A stretch of 64,000 nt of DNA from Saprospiraceae bacterium (GCA_016716335.1 JADJWN010000006.1:124001-188000), one strand, 5' to 3'; counted from the first letter of the stretch, positions 1 through 8,703 are shown. Notes: generated from the letters alone by a model not told the origin. Program-made: numbers and translations.

Positions 1-318
1 AAGGACAATCTTGAGAACCATTTGAAGTCAGACGATTTTTTTGGAGTAGCCAAACATCCGGTATCTACTTTAAAAATCACCAAAGTTACCTCACGTGGTA
101 AGGCAGGAGAATATAAAATTACTGCCAATCTGGCCATCAAAAACACAGTGAAGGAAATAAAATTTAATGCTACTGTGCTGGATGGTAAAGGTACAGCGGC
201 CATTAAAGTGGACAGGTCTGATTATGATATCCGATATGGTTCAGGTTCGTTTTTTGACAATCTTGGAGACAAGACTATCTATGACGAATTTGATCTGAAT
301 ATAATGTTAATGTATTAA
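1..318 (+). CDS. YceI-family protein, C-terminal part (5' end outside window)
   Basis: The reading frame is open from the first base, so the start lies upstream of the window; the TTG at 22 is internal. The visible ~105 residues begin with a HLKSDDFFG motif, which matches the conserved H-L-(K/R)-S-x-D-F-F segment of YceI-like lipocalin-fold proteins. The tail alternates beta strands (KITANLAIKNTVKEIKF, later SDYDIRYGSG) as in the second half of that barrel. Family members bind isoprenoid-like lipids in the periplasm; the specific ligand here is unknown. No signal peptide can be judged because the N-terminus is missing. No terminator is evident directly after the stop; a tandem repeat block begins 135 bp downstream. 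Confidence 0.8.
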   Translation, partial: KDNLENHLKSDDFFGVAKHPVSTLKITKVTSRGKAGEYKITANLAIKNTVKEIKFNATVLDGKGTAAIKVDRSDYDIRYGSGSFFDNLGDKTIYDEFDLNIMLMY

Positions 319-452
319 ATTTTTTACTTAAAGAAGTTTTGAGTATTAAAATTTGATTAAATTTGCGGTGAAATTAATGAACAACGCTTAAACTACAGAA
401 AGCAGATTGCATTAGATTCACAAGTAGGTTTGACATTGTACTAAGTTATAAA

Positions 453-1058
453 AGAGACAGTAGTTTTTTTCATAGTTAGAGGGTCGAATCGCCGGATTCG
501 GCCCCTTTCAACGAAAAGAATAACGTCGGAAAACAGGTTTCAGTGAAGGCTGAGGCAAAAAGTAAATGAGGCAGGCACTGCAAAAAGAGACAGTAGTTTT
601 TTTCATAGTTAGAGGGTCGAATCGCCGGATTCGGCCCCTTTCAACGAAAAGAATAACGTCGGAACAAAAGCTTTCAGTGAAGGCTGAAGCAGATAGTAAA
701 AGAAGCAGGCACTGCAAAAGAGACAGTAGTTTTTTTCATAGTTAGAGGGTCGAATCGCCGGATTCGGCCCCTTTCAACGAAAGAAATAACGTCGGAAAAT
801 AGGTTTCAGTGAAGACTGAGGCGAAAAGTAAAAGAGGCAGGCACTGCAAAAGAGACAGTAGTTTTTTTCATAGTTAGAGGGTCGAATCGCCGGATTCGGC
901 CCCTTTCAACGAAAGAAATAACGTCGGAAAATAGGTTTCAGTGAAGACTGAGGCGAAAAGTAAAAGAGGCAGGCACTGCAAAAGAGACAGTAGTTTTTTT
1001 CATAGTTAGAGGGTCGAATCGCCGGATTCGGCCCCTTTCAACGAAAAAAATAACGTCG
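453..1058. repeat. Five tandem ~132-bp repeats, each with a strong hairpin
   Basis: Copies of the unit starting AGAGACAGTAGTTTTTTTCA begin at 453, 586, 719, 851 and 983 (periods 133, 133, 132, 132); the last copy is cut after about 76 bp. Each contains an inverted repeat GGGTCGAATC-GCCG-GATTCGGCCC (ten paired bases with one G.U, tetraloop GCCG). It is extended by a bulged lower stem from GTT to AAC, at 475-512, 608-645, 741-778, 873-910 and 1005-1042. The first ~78 bp of the unit are nearly invariant; the last ~54 bp drift slightly (GGCTGAGGC, GGCTGAAGC, GACTGAGGC). The array ends at a terminator. No open frame is shared with a known protein. It could be a structured-RNA array, a REP-like element or a simple satellite. 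Confidence 0.9.
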
Positions 1059-1063
1059 GAATA

Positions 1064-1102
1064 AAAGGGATAGCACAATTCAAAAATGCTGTCCCTTTTT
1101 TT
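1064..1102 (+). terminator. Rho-independent terminator after the repeat array
   Basis: AAAGGGATAGCA (1064-1075) pairs with TGCTGTCCCTTT (1087-1098) with one G.U, and the stem is followed by a run of T. It lies at the end of the repeat array and could end a transcript that reads through the array from the left. Confidence 0.75.
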
Positions 1103-1322
1103 GTTGTCTGCATTTTTGTTGGGGACAATCATAATTTCCACCTTGTGAATACTGCACAATTTTCTCAGTTGTGATTATTATCTGCCAAAGACTGCATCTG
1201 ATAAATGATTTATGTACTTTTACATTTGGCAATTTTATGTTTTCATAATATGAAATTATTTCAGGTGTCGCGAATATTCCATCATGAATTACCGGTAAAT
1301 TTCATATCTGCATTCGATTTAT

Positions 1323-1330
1323 TAACTTTG
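1323..1330 (+). promoter_or_regulatory. Bacteroidota -7 box before dusB
   Basis: TAACTTTG matches the TAnnTTTG -7 consensus and ends 8 bp before the dusB ATG, so the predicted transcript would have almost no leader. A clear -33 TTTG at the usual spacing was not found. Confidence 0.4.
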
Positions 1331-1338
1331 CGGCTGTT

Positions 1339-2340
1339 ATGGTAAAAATAGGAAATATTGAGTTGGGAGAATTCCCTCTTCTACTGGCTCCGATGGAGGA
1401 TGTCAGCGACCCGCCATTTCGGGCAGTCTGTAAGCAGAACGGAGCAGATCTGATGTACACTGAATTTATCTCGGTGGAAGGATTGATCAGGGATGCGGAT
1501 AAAAGTGTACAAAAACTGGATATCTACGATGACGAAAGACCAATCGGTATTCAGATATTCGGGGCAGAGATGGATTCCATGATGCAGGCAGCTGAAATCG
1601 TGGAGGCTGCTGGTCCTGAATTGCTGGACATCAATTACGGATGTCCTGTAAAAAAGGTAGTATGCAAACTTGCAGGAGCAGGTATATTGCAGGATATACC
1701 CAAAATGATACGACTTACGGAAGCTATTGTAAAATCCACCAAACTGCCGGTAACTGTAAAAACGAGACTGGGTTGGGATGAAAACAGCATGCACATCGTA
1801 GAGGTGGCAGAGAGATTGCAGGACATAGGTATACAGGCGATTTCCATACATGGTCGTACCCGTAAGCAAATGTATAAGGGAGAGGCAGACTGGACACTCA
1901 TCGGAAAGGTAAAGGAGAATCCCCGGATGCATATTCCAGTCTTTGGCAATGGCGATATTGACAGTCCGCAAAAGGCACTGGAGTACCGAAACAGATACGG
2001 TGTGGACGGTGTAATGATAGGCAGGGCAAGCATCGGATATCCGTGGATATTCAGAGAAATAAAACATTTTCTTCAAACCGGAGAAATTCTGGATCCGCCC
2101 TCCATTGAAGAAAGAGTGGAAACAGCCCGCACCCACCTTGTGAAAAGCATAGAATGGAAAGGAGTAAAACTCGGTGTCAATGAAATGCGGAGACATTACA
2201 CCAATTACTTCAGGGATTTACCCGGCATAAAAGAGTACAGGGCAAAATTGGTGACAGAATATGAGCCCTCTGTGCTCCATGAAATATTAGATGAAATAAA
2301 GGTAAATTATTGTGAGCACTCCTATGAGGCAGTAATCTGA
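1339..2340 (+). CDS. dusB: tRNA-dihydrouridine synthase B
   Basis: This 333-aa FMN enzyme reduces uridine to dihydrouridine in the D-loop of tRNAs. The N-terminal motif APMEDVSDPPFR (about 17-28) and the INYGCPVKKV segment (about 97-106), which has the conserved cysteine, are typical of the DusB subgroup, as is the following KLAGAG. The GRTRKQMYKGEADW segment and the late VMIGRASIGYPWIF phosphate-binding motif complete the TIM barrel. The C-terminal helical domain (MRRHYTNYFRDLPG) binds tRNA. Length is normal for the family. It uses ATG with a -7 box just upstream. The gene for the CCA-adding enzyme follows after 28 bp on the same strand, giving a small tRNA-maturation cluster. Confidence 0.95.
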   Translation: MVKIGNIELGEFPLLLAPMEDVSDPPFRAVCKQNGADLMYTEFISVEGLIRDADKSVQKLDIYDDERPIGIQIFGAEMDSMMQAAEIVEAAGPELLDINYGCPVKKVVCKLAGAGILQDIPKMIRLTEAIVKSTKLPVTVKTRLGWDENSMHIVEVAERLQDIGIQAISIHGRTRKQMYKGEADWTLIGKVKENPRMHIPVFGNGDIDSPQKALEYRNRYGVDGVMIGRASIGYPWIFREIKHFLQTGEILDPPSIEERVETARTHLVKSIEWKGVKLGVNEMRRHYTNYFRDLPGIKEYRAKLVTEYEPSVLHEILDEIKVNYCEHSYEAVI

Positions 2341-2368
2341 ATTTTGTGATTTATAATATCTGGCAGTT

Positions 2369-3785
2369 TTGGTATTCAGCATAAAAGATAATGAAAAGGT
2401 CATTTTTGAGCAAGTTCAGTCGGCTGCTGAAGAATTGGGATATCCTGTATATATAGTCGGAGGATATGTCAGAGACCGGTTGCTGAGCCGACCTTCCAAA
2501 GATATTGATATCGTTTGTGTCGGAGATGGTATAAAACTTGCGCATCAGGTGGCATCCCGGCTCAGACCCTCACCCCATGTGGCTGTGTACAGCAGGTTCG
2601 GAACTGCCATGATCAAGCATAAGGATCTTGAAATTGAGTTTGTAGGTGCCAGGAAGGAATCCTACAGCTGGGATTCCAGAAAGCCCACTGTGGAAAACGG
2701 CACACTGGAAGATGACCAAAACCGGAGAGATTTTACCATCAATGCACTGGCAGTCAGCCTTAATGCAGAGGATTACGGACATATACTCGATTCTTTTAAT
2801 GGCCTCGTGCATCTGGAAAAAAAACTGATTAAAACACCCAAGGACCCGGATAAGACATTTTCCGATGACCCTTTGAGGATGATGAGAGCTATCCGGTTTG
2901 CTACGGAGCTGGATTTTGAGATTGTTGCTGATACCTTCAAAGCTATACAGCGCAACAAAAACCGGATTCATATCATCTCCAAAGAGAGAATCAGTGGCGA
3001 ATTGAATAAAATCATTGCTTCCAAAAAGCCTTCCAAAGGATTCAGGCTGCTGTTTGAATCCGGATTGCTGGCATTGATTTTCCCTGAACTCCAGGCTATG
3101 CAGGGTGTTGAAATCAGAAATAACATCGGGCATAAAGACAATTTTTTATCATACCCTGGAGGTACTGGATAATATTGCCAGGGATACGGACAATCTTTGG
3201 CTGCGGTGGGCAGCCTTACTGCATGATATTGCCAAACCTCCAACTAAAAGATTTGATCCTGTCGTTGGCTGGACTTTTCATGGACATGAGGCATTGGGTG
3301 CAGCCATGGTACCCAGGATATTCAAGAGATTGAAATTGCCATTGGACCACAAAATGAAATATGTGCAGAAACTGGTGGCTTTACACCTACGACCGATTGC
3401 ACTTACTTCAGGAGAGGTGACCGATGCAGCGGTGCGAAGGCTTATTTTTGAAGCCGGTGAAGACATAGATGATCTGATGACCCTTTGCAAGGCGGATATC
3501 ACCTCCAAAAATGAGGGTAAAGTGCAGCGCTACAGAGATAACTATGAAGCACTCAAAGATAAAATCAGGGAGGTAGAAGAAAAGGATCATCTCCGTAACT
3601 GGCAGCCTCCCATATCCGGAGAGGACATCATGAATACATTCCGGCTGCCCCCGTCCAGAGAGGTAGGAGAAATAAAAAATGCGATCAGGGAGGCAATTCT
3701 GGATGGTGTGATATCCAACAATTATGAAGATGCCTATAATTTTATGATTAAAAAAGCCCGGGAAATGAATATTCAAATACCCTGA
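2369..3785 (+). CDS. cca: CCA tRNA nucleotidyltransferase (+1 frameshift)
   Basis: Together two overlapping frames make a full-length (about 471 aa) CCA-adding enzyme, which adds or repairs the 3' CCA of tRNAs. The first frame (2369-3172) has the nucleotidyltransferase head: YIVGGYVRDRLL, then DIDIV with the metal-binding DxD, then RRDFTINALA and DDPLRMMRAIRFA. The second frame carries the HD domain (HTLEVLDN, LRWAALLHDIAKP). The frames join at the T6 run 3142-3147: with one T removed the text reads KDNFYHTLEVLDN without a gap. The likely start is TTG 2369, since no in-frame ATG exists between the stop at 2354 and the conserved domain. The tRNA-Asp in this window does not encode its own CCA, so this enzyme is needed. 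The extra T is probably a sequencing error. Confidence 0.9.
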
Positions 3786-3790
3786 ATCGC

Positions 3791-3798
3791 TAACTTTG
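3791..3798 (+). promoter_or_regulatory. -7 box before the comEA-like gene
   Basis: TAACTTTG fits TAnnTTTG and lies 22 bp before the ATG of the next gene. No good -33 element is visible, so this is only a candidate. Confidence 0.3.
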
Positions 3799-3820
3799 AA
3801 TGTCTGAAACTATCTGAAAC

Positions 3821-4801
3821 ATGCTGCCACGAGAACACTACACATTTACCAGAAAGGAGCGGAACGGGATATTTGTGTTTTTTGTCCTTACATTGTTTTT
3901 TATGTATGGCTTACCTGCCATTTTCAAACCCGGGGATAGATTGAGTGAAGCCGTACTGGCTAAAGAATTTGATATATCCGATACCCTGGATTACAGGGGA
4001 CCGGATGCAGAGTCTGCTGATGGTACAGAAAGTGATTTTGCCAGTGGCAGGACGGTCGGGAGTTATTCGTATTCCGGAAATAAAAGACCCAGGGAAAAAT
4101 TTGCTTTCAATCCTAATAATGTGGGAATGGACTCACTGCTGAGGCTGGGCTTTTCAAAATTTGCATCGAATAATCTGATTAATTACAGGAATAAAGGAGG
4201 CAGGATCTACAATCTGGATAAATTGAAGAGTATTTACGGAATGGATCAGGCATTGATAGAAGACCTCAGGGAGTTCATTGTGTTTGATGTGCAGCCGGTG
4301 GCTGAAAAAAAGGAGCCACTTGAAAAACAAGAATTTATCAAAAATAAAATTGCCACGGTAGAATTGCATTTTGTGGAGCTCAACGGAGCAGATACCACCG
4401 AGCTGATGAAGCTCAAGGGAATCGGCAGGTACAAGGCGAACAGAATTATTGAGTACCGCCAAAGATTGGGTGGTTTTCTGGATGTAAGCCAACTGAGGGA
4501 AATTCCTCAAATAGAAGACAGTCTTTATTATGAGCTGGAGCCCTTCCTTAGTGTCAATCCCGAGCTTATTCAAAAAACGGATCTCAATGCAGCAGATTAC
4601 CGTACTTTGATCAGGCATCCATATATGACCAAAGAGGCAGTCAACCTGATTCTGAATTACAGAAAGCAGCACGGACCCTACAAAAAGCCTGAAGAGATCA
4701 AAAGAATACGGGCATTTAAGGAGGACTTTGTGAATAAAATACTACCCTATATTAAAGCTGATAATCCGGTAGTTCAGCAGGAGGGCAGTGCTCAGAATTA
4801 A
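3821..4801 (+). CDS. ComEA-like helix-hairpin-helix protein
   Basis: This 326-aa protein has a basic N-terminus, one membrane helix (about residues 15-34, FVFFVLTLFFMYGLPAIF) and then a mostly hydrophilic part with three helix-hairpin-helix units: about 110-150 (LLRLGFSKFASNNLINYR), about 190-220 (LMKLKGIGRYKANRIIEYR, the best match) and about 255-285 (MTKEAVNLILNYR). This layout is that of ComEA/DUF655-type proteins that bind double-stranded DNA non-specifically at the outer face of the inner membrane, often for DNA uptake. Bacteroidota members of this type are common and mostly untested. It starts 35 bp after cca and ends 5 bp from the convergent stop of the isomerase gene. Confidence 0.8.
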   Translation: MLPREHYTFTRKERNGIFVFFVLTLFFMYGLPAIFKPGDRLSEAVLAKEFDISDTLDYRGPDAESADGTESDFASGRTVGSYSYSGNKRPREKFAFNPNNVGMDSLLRLGFSKFASNNLINYRNKGGRIYNLDKLKSIYGMDQALIEDLREFIVFDVQPVAEKKEPLEKQEFIKNKIATVELHFVELNGADTTELMKLKGIGRYKANRIIEYRQRLGGFLDVSQLREIPQIEDSLYYELEPFLSVNPELIQKTDLNAADYRTLIRHPYMTKEAVNLILNYRKQHGPYKKPEEIKRIRAFKEDFVNKILPYIKADNPVVQQEGSAQN

Positions 4802-4806
4802 TTGTA

Positions 4807-5727
4807 TTAGCGATACTTTTCTAACAGTATTTTGGTGGCTTTTATTCCTTCCTCTTCGCCGAGTTTATCTCCTTCATATTCCACTCCTACAAAGCCTTTA
4901 TAGCCCGAGTTTTTTACAATGTCGAGCATCCTTTTGTAGTCGATTGTGGTTTCCTCTCCTTTTTCGTCAAAGTCATAGGATTTGGCACTAACTGCTTTGG
5001 CATAGGGCATCATTTCTTTTACGCCCTCATATTTGTCATACCATTCGAGACAGGGTGTTCCCCACATGGCCCCTTCTTCTCTTTTGAGGCAGAAATTTCC
5101 AAAATCAGGCAGGGTACCACAATTGGGTCTGTTGACTTTTTCTATGACTTCAGCAAGCCATTTACCATTGGATGAATATCCTCCATGATTTTCCACAATG
5201 ACATTGACCGACCTGGTTGATGCATATTCCGCCAGTCTGGAAAGTCCGTCTACAGCTGCATCCATCACTACCTCAGGAGAGCCTTCTCCGTGTGCATTCA
5301 CCCTGATGGAGTGGCAGCCCAGATAAGCTGCGGCATCCACCCATTTGTAGTGGTTGAGTACAGCTTCATTCCTTTTATCCACATCCGTTTCTGCCAGATG
5401 TCCCTCGTTGTCTATCATTATCAGCAGTTGCCTGACCCCGGCTTTTTCTGCGGTACTTTTCATTTCGTCCAGGAAAGCCGTATCCGCTGCCTTATCTTTA
5501 AAGAAGGTATTGACATATTCCACCCCTCCAAATCCGAGTTCTCCCGCTTTAGTAATAAACTGAAGATGTGTCATTTTGCCTTCCATCAATGCTTTGTGGA
5601 AAGACCATTGGGCAAGTGATATCATAATATCGTTGTCTTTTTGTTCCAGAGATTTTGTCGTGTTTTTGCAGGATGTCCATGAGAGGAAGATTATAGAGAT
5701 TGTCAGAATTAAGTACAGTTTTGGCAT
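4807..5727 (-). CDS. Sugar phosphate isomerase/epimerase-like lipoprotein
   Basis: The gene encodes about 306 aa. I place the start at ATG 5727, which gives a signal peptide ending in a lipobox (ILTISIIFLSWTSC). The longer frame from 5817 reads into GC-rich repeat DNA and is not real. The mature part is an AP-endonuclease-2-type TIM barrel: an early HKALMEGK region, FGGVEYVNTFF, then SIRVNAHGEGSPE, VIVENHGGYSSNGKW, LPDFGNF and the late GFVGVEYEG. These supply the metal-binding acidic and histidine residues of xylose isomerase-like sugar isomerases. Substrate is unknown; secreted members often act on 3-keto- or inositol-type sugars. The gene stands alone, convergent with the comEA-like gene. 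Confidence 0.8.
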   Translation of the reverse strand: MPKLYLILTISIIFLSWTSCKNTTKSLEQKDNDIMISLAQWSFHKALMEGKMTHLQFITKAGELGFGGVEYVNTFFKDKAADTAFLDEMKSTAEKAGVRQLLIMIDNEGHLAETDVDKRNEAVLNHYKWVDAAAYLGCHSIRVNAHGEGSPEVVMDAAVDGLSRLAEYASTRSVNVIVENHGGYSSNGKWLAEVIEKVNRPNCGTLPDFGNFCLKREEGAMWGTPCLEWYDKYEGVKEMMPYAKAVSAKSYDFDEKGEETTIDYKRMLDIVKNSGYKGFVGVEYEGDKLGEEEGIKATKILLEKYR

Positions 5728-5770
5728 GGCGTCAGATTTATTTGGATGGGGTAAAGATAGGGGAATTTTT

Positions 5771-6000
5771 GGGAACCCCTCTCGGTCTCCCCTTAAAAGG
5801 GGAGAGGGGAAGCCCATCCCCGGCCCTTCCCTTGAAAGGGAAGGGTGGAACCCATCCCCGGCCCTTCCCTTGAAAGGGAAGGGTGGAACCCATCCCCGAC
5901 CCTTCCCTTGAAAGGGAAGGGAGTGGAACCCCTCTCGGTCTCCCCTGGAACCCCTCTCGGTCTCCCCTTAAAAGGGGAGAGGGGGAGAGGGGGGAGAGGA
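5771..6000. repeat. GC-rich palindromic repeat cluster R1
   Basis: Consecutive units of two related types. Type A reads GGAACCCCTCTCGGTCTCCC and ends in the palindrome CTCCCCTTnAAAAGGGGAG. Type B reads GGAACCCATCCCCGGCCC and ends in CCCTTCCCTTGAAAGGGAAG. About three B units are flanked by A units, one of them lacking its palindrome. The block sits between divergent genes (the isomerase to the left, DUF1761 to the right). Frames through it give only low-complexity peptides such as PSPALPLKGKG. Confidence 0.9.
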
Positions 6001-6073
6001 GAGAATGAGGGTGGAGATAAATTCTGTTGAATGGAAAAGAATTATTAGATTTATGCCAATAAAAATTTAAGAT

Positions 6074-6571
6074 ATGGAACTGAACTGGTTTGTCATTTTA
6101 GGAGCAGGATTCATACCCTTAATCATAGGGTCTGTATGGTATAGTCCTGCGCTGTTTGCCAATGCGTGGATGAAGGAAGCCGGATTGAATCAGGAAGACC
6201 TGAAGAAATCGAATCTGATCAAGGTTTTTGGACTGACCCTGGTATTTGGGATGATGCTGGCGGTTGCCCTGACATCTATTGTCATACATCAGATGGGGGC
6301 GATGGCATCGCTTTCGGTGCCTGAATTTTATCAGGAAGGATCGGAGGTGAGCCTGTTTTTTAAAGATTATCTGGCGAAATACGGACAGAATTTCAGATCA
6401 TTCAAGCACGGAGCACTTCACGGTACCATTACGGGAATATTTATTTTTTTACCGGTCATAGGAGTGAATGCCTTGTTTGAGCGCAGGAGCTGGAAATATA
6501 TTCTGATTAATGTGGGTTTCTGGACCTTTTGTTCGATATTCATGGGCGGCATCATTTGTGCATTTGCCTGA
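6074..6571 (+). CDS. DUF1761 membrane protein
   Basis: The 165-aa protein opens with NWFVILGAGFIPLIIGSVWYSPALFANAWM; the G-S-(V/L)-W-Y-S-P-x-L-F-x-x-x-W signature is that of DUF1761. Four hydrophobic helices are visible (about 5-25, 48-68, 115-135, 140-163), so it is an inner-membrane protein. No biochemical role is established for the family. The start ATG follows an A-rich stretch. The flavoprotein gene follows after 63 bp on the same strand, and the two may share a transcript. Confidence 0.8.
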   Translation: MELNWFVILGAGFIPLIIGSVWYSPALFANAWMKEAGLNQEDLKKSNLIKVFGLTLVFGMMLAVALTSIVIHQMGAMASLSVPEFYQEGSEVSLFFKDYLAKYGQNFRSFKHGALHGTITGIFIFLPVIGVNALFERRSWKYILINVGFWTFCSIFMGGIICAFA

Positions 6572-6634
6572 TGACAGGCAAAAAATAAGCATCACAGCTA
6601 TCCGGAAATCAGGATTTATCAAGAAGATGAAGGT

Positions 6635-7846
6635 ATGCGTCAAATCGTGGTAATTGGTGGCGGTGCTGCCGGTTTCTTTGGAGCCATTCGTTTTGCTGAA
6701 AATAATCCGGATGCACAAGTTATCATAATCGAACAGAGTAAAGATGTATTGGGTAAGGTAAGAGTTTCAGGCGGTGGCAGGTGTAATGTTACACATGCCT
6801 GCTTTGATCCTGCGGAATTATGTAAATACTATCCGAGAGGCCACAAAGAACTCAGAGGTCCATTTCATACCTTCGGACCCAAAGAAACTGTACAATGGTT
6901 TGAATCCCGTGGTGTAAAGCTTAAAACTGAGGCTGACGGAAGGATGTTTCCTGTTACAGACAGTTCTGAAACTATCGTGAATTGTCTCGTTAATCAGGCC
7001 AGAAAACTTAATATTTCCATCTTCAAAGGCATCAAAGTGCTGGATATTGCATTCTCATCGGACGATAGTCCACATCTTGTGATTTGTGAACATCAAAATT
7101 TTAACGCTGACTGCCTGCTTATAGCTACCGGTTCATCCCCTTCCATGTGGAAAATACTTGCTAAAAAAGGCTATCATATTATTGATCCTGTACCTTCTCT
7201 TTTTACGTTCAATATCCGGGATGCCGGACTGCATGCTTTAGCGGGGATAAGTGTGGCGAGCGCTGAGGTGTTTATACCGCAGTGCAATATCAAAACTTCC
7301 GGTCCAATCCTCATCACCCATTGGGGGCTAAGTGGTCCGGCAATCCTGAAATCCTCTGCATGGGGAGCGGTACCACTTCACAGCATAGACTATCAGTTTG
7401 AACTTCTTGTGGATTGGGCACCTGATGCCGATGAGCCTATTTTTAAAAATATCCGTACTGAACATAGCAGAAAAAAAGTAATATCCCATCCACTGCTTGG
7501 CTTGTCGGGCAGGCTATGGGGGTATCTATGTGACCGGACCGGGGTGGCAAGTTCGACTAACTGGGCAGATATGAGCAAAACACAGGAAAGATTATTGATT
7601 CAGAATATAAAAAAGTGCTGCTTCAAAGTATCGGGTAAGAGTACATTCAAAGAGGAATTTGTCACCGCCGGTGGCGTGGACCTCAAGCAGATCAATTTCA
7701 AAAATTTCGGCAGCAAATTGCATCCCGGGGTGTTTTTTGCCGGAGAGGTACTGAATATTGATGCACTGACCGGAGGATTTAATTTTCAGGCGGCGTGGAC
7801 CGGTGGGTATCTGGCGGGGGGAACCCATCCCCGGCCCTTCCTTTGA
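6635..7846 (+). CDS. NAD(P)/FAD-dependent oxidoreductase of the BaiN/YhiN (HI0933) family
   Basis: The 403-aa flavoprotein starts with a dinucleotide-binding motif (VIGGGAAGFFGAI, residues 5-17), followed by a glutamate-ended beta strand (IIIEQ) and the family signature KVRVSGGGRCNVTHA (about 42-56). The YYPRGHKEL-type segment and the late VTAGGVDLKQI, FFAGEVLNIDALTGGFNFQAAWTGG motifs complete the HI0933-like fold. The physiological substrate of most members is unknown; a few reduce bile-acid intermediates. The last residues (GTHPRPFL) are encoded by the start of palindromic repeat cluster R2, so the native tail seems replaced by repeat-derived sequence. GAAGATGAAGG upstream can serve as ribosome binding site. 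Confidence 0.9.
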   Translation: MRQIVVIGGGAAGFFGAIRFAENNPDAQVIIIEQSKDVLGKVRVSGGGRCNVTHACFDPAELCKYYPRGHKELRGPFHTFGPKETVQWFESRGVKLKTEADGRMFPVTDSSETIVNCLVNQARKLNISIFKGIKVLDIAFSSDDSPHLVICEHQNFNADCLLIATGSSPSMWKILAKKGYHIIDPVPSLFTFNIRDAGLHALAGISVASAEVFIPQCNIKTSGPILITHWGLSGPAILKSSAWGAVPLHSIDYQFELLVDWAPDADEPIFKNIRTEHSRKKVISHPLLGLSGRLWGYLCDRTGVASSTNWADMSKTQERLLIQNIKKCCFKVSGKSTFKEEFVTAGGVDLKQINFKNFGSKLHPGVFFAGEVLNIDALTGGFNFQAAWTGGYLAGGTHPRPFL

Positions 7847-8045
7847 ACCCCTCTCGGTCTCCCCTTGAAAGGGGAGAGGTGGACCCCTCTTGGTCTCCCC
7901 GGGAACCCATCCCCGGCCCTTCCCTTGGAAGGGAAGGGAGTGGGACCCCTCTGTGTCTCCCCGGGAACCCCTCTCGGTCTCCCCTTGAAAGGGGAGAGGT
8001 GGACCCCTCTCGGTCTCCCCTTGAAAGGGGAGAAGGGGAGAGGAG
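7819..8045. repeat. GC-rich palindromic repeat cluster R2
   Basis: About seven units of the type A and type B repeats described for R1, some truncated and joined through CCCGGG. It overlaps the 3' end of the preceding flavoprotein gene and abuts the stop codon of the DUF559 gene (8047). Confidence 0.9.
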
Positions 8046-8046
8046 A

Positions 8047-8430
8047 TTAGGGGTGGGGGAAGTTTTGGAAGTGGCGGGTCATGATGGCAGCGACGGAGGG
8101 CCAGTCGTTGAGGACTTTATGATTTTCGAAGCGCAGGATTGAGTATCCGAGGGTACGGATCATTTTTTCTCTTTCCAGATCATATTCCTGTTGATGGAGG
8201 TGGATGCCTCCGTCCAGCTCTATTACAGTCCTGTGGGAGAATACATGAAAATCGGTGATGAAATATTTTATCTCAAAATCAATATTGCGGCACTCCATGA
8301 TGAATTGGCGGTTGAATTTTAAATCCATAAATTTTCTGTTCCTGACTTGCTGCCAGAAAAAGTTTTCGGCGGGAGTAGGTGCCTTCCGCATTTTACGGGC
8401 TAGTTCTCTGGTGTGGTAGTAGTAGTGCAT
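8047..8430 (-). CDS. DUF559 (Vsr-like) endonuclease-domain protein
   Basis: Start chosen at ATG 8430, giving 127 aa, the usual size for DUF559. The longer frame from 8853 only adds repeat-encoded peptide. Visible motifs: RKMRKAPTPAENFFWQQVRN (helical start, T-x-A-E), FNRQFIMECRNIDFEI, the active-site-like VIELDGGIHLHQQEYDLERE and the final GYSILRFENHKVL. These belong to the Vsr/PD-(D/E)xK-like superfamily; acidic, histidine and arginine residues of the proposed site are all kept. Biological role of DUF559 is unknown. The gene lies between two palindromic repeat clusters, R2 immediately downstream and R3 20 bp upstream, so this nuclease may be linked to the repeats. Confidence 0.85.
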   Translation of the reverse strand: MHYYYHTRELARKMRKAPTPAENFFWQQVRNRKFMDLKFNRQFIMECRNIDFEIKYFITDFHVFSHRTVIELDGGIHLHQQEYDLEREKMIRTLGYSILRFENHKVLNDWPSVAAIMTRHFQNFPHP

Positions 8431-8449
8431 GTCAGGTGGAATTAGTTGT

Positions 8450-8665
8450 GACCCCTCTCGATCTCCCCTTGAAAGGGGAGAGGTGAACCCCTCTGTGTCT
8501 CCCCGGGAACCCATCCCCGGCCCTTCCCTTGAAAGGGAAGGGAGTGGAATCCCTCTTGGTCTCCCCGGGAACCCCTCTCGGTCTCCCCGGGAACCCCTCT
8601 CGGTCTCCCCGGGAACCCCTCTCGGTCTCCCCTTGAAAGGGGAGAAGAGAGAAGGGAGAGGGTAG
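8450..8665. repeat. GC-rich palindromic repeat cluster R3
   Basis: About six units of the same repeat family, including short copies joined through CCCGGGAACCCCTCTCGG. It lies just upstream of the DUF559 gene and downstream of the LytTR gene terminator. Confidence 0.9.
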
Positions 8666-8670
8666 AGTGT

Positions 8671-8703
8671 AAAAAAAGCCTGCATGGGATACATACAGGC
8701 TTT
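8671..8703 (-). terminator. Terminator of the LytTR gene/2365-aa protein operon
   Basis: On the minus strand AAGCCTGTATG pairs with CATGCAGGCTT (one G.U) around a 4-nt loop, followed by a run of seven T. It lies 32 bp after the LytTR stop. Confidence 0.8.

Larger units (their letters stand above)
319..1322. other. Gene-free stretch holding a tandem repeat array and a terminator
   Basis: No convincing coding sequence is present between the YceI gene and dusB. Small minus-strand frames that cross the repeats only read the repeat unit (for example GRIRRFDPLT) and have no independent support. The stretch holds the five-copy repeat at 453-1058, a rho-independent terminator at 1064-1102, and an A/T-rich upstream region of dusB. 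Confidence 0.7.

Noticed and set aside
475..512. Integron attC site
   Set aside because: The GTT...AAC order at the hairpin base is opposite to the AAC...GTT order of attC R''/R' boxes, and no integrase gene is present.
453..1058. CRISPR array
   Set aside because: Period of 132 bp with 78-bp repeats and similar spacers does not fit a CRISPR, and no cas genes are in the window.
1381..2196. 271-codon minus-strand frame inside dusB
   Set aside because: It overlaps a clear dusB gene, has no domain and a histidine/tyrosine/cysteine-rich composition typical of antisense shadows.
5728..5817. Longer N-terminus for the isomerase gene (start 5817)
   Set aside because: The extra 30 residues derive from repeat DNA and the family-like lipoprotein signal starts at 5727.
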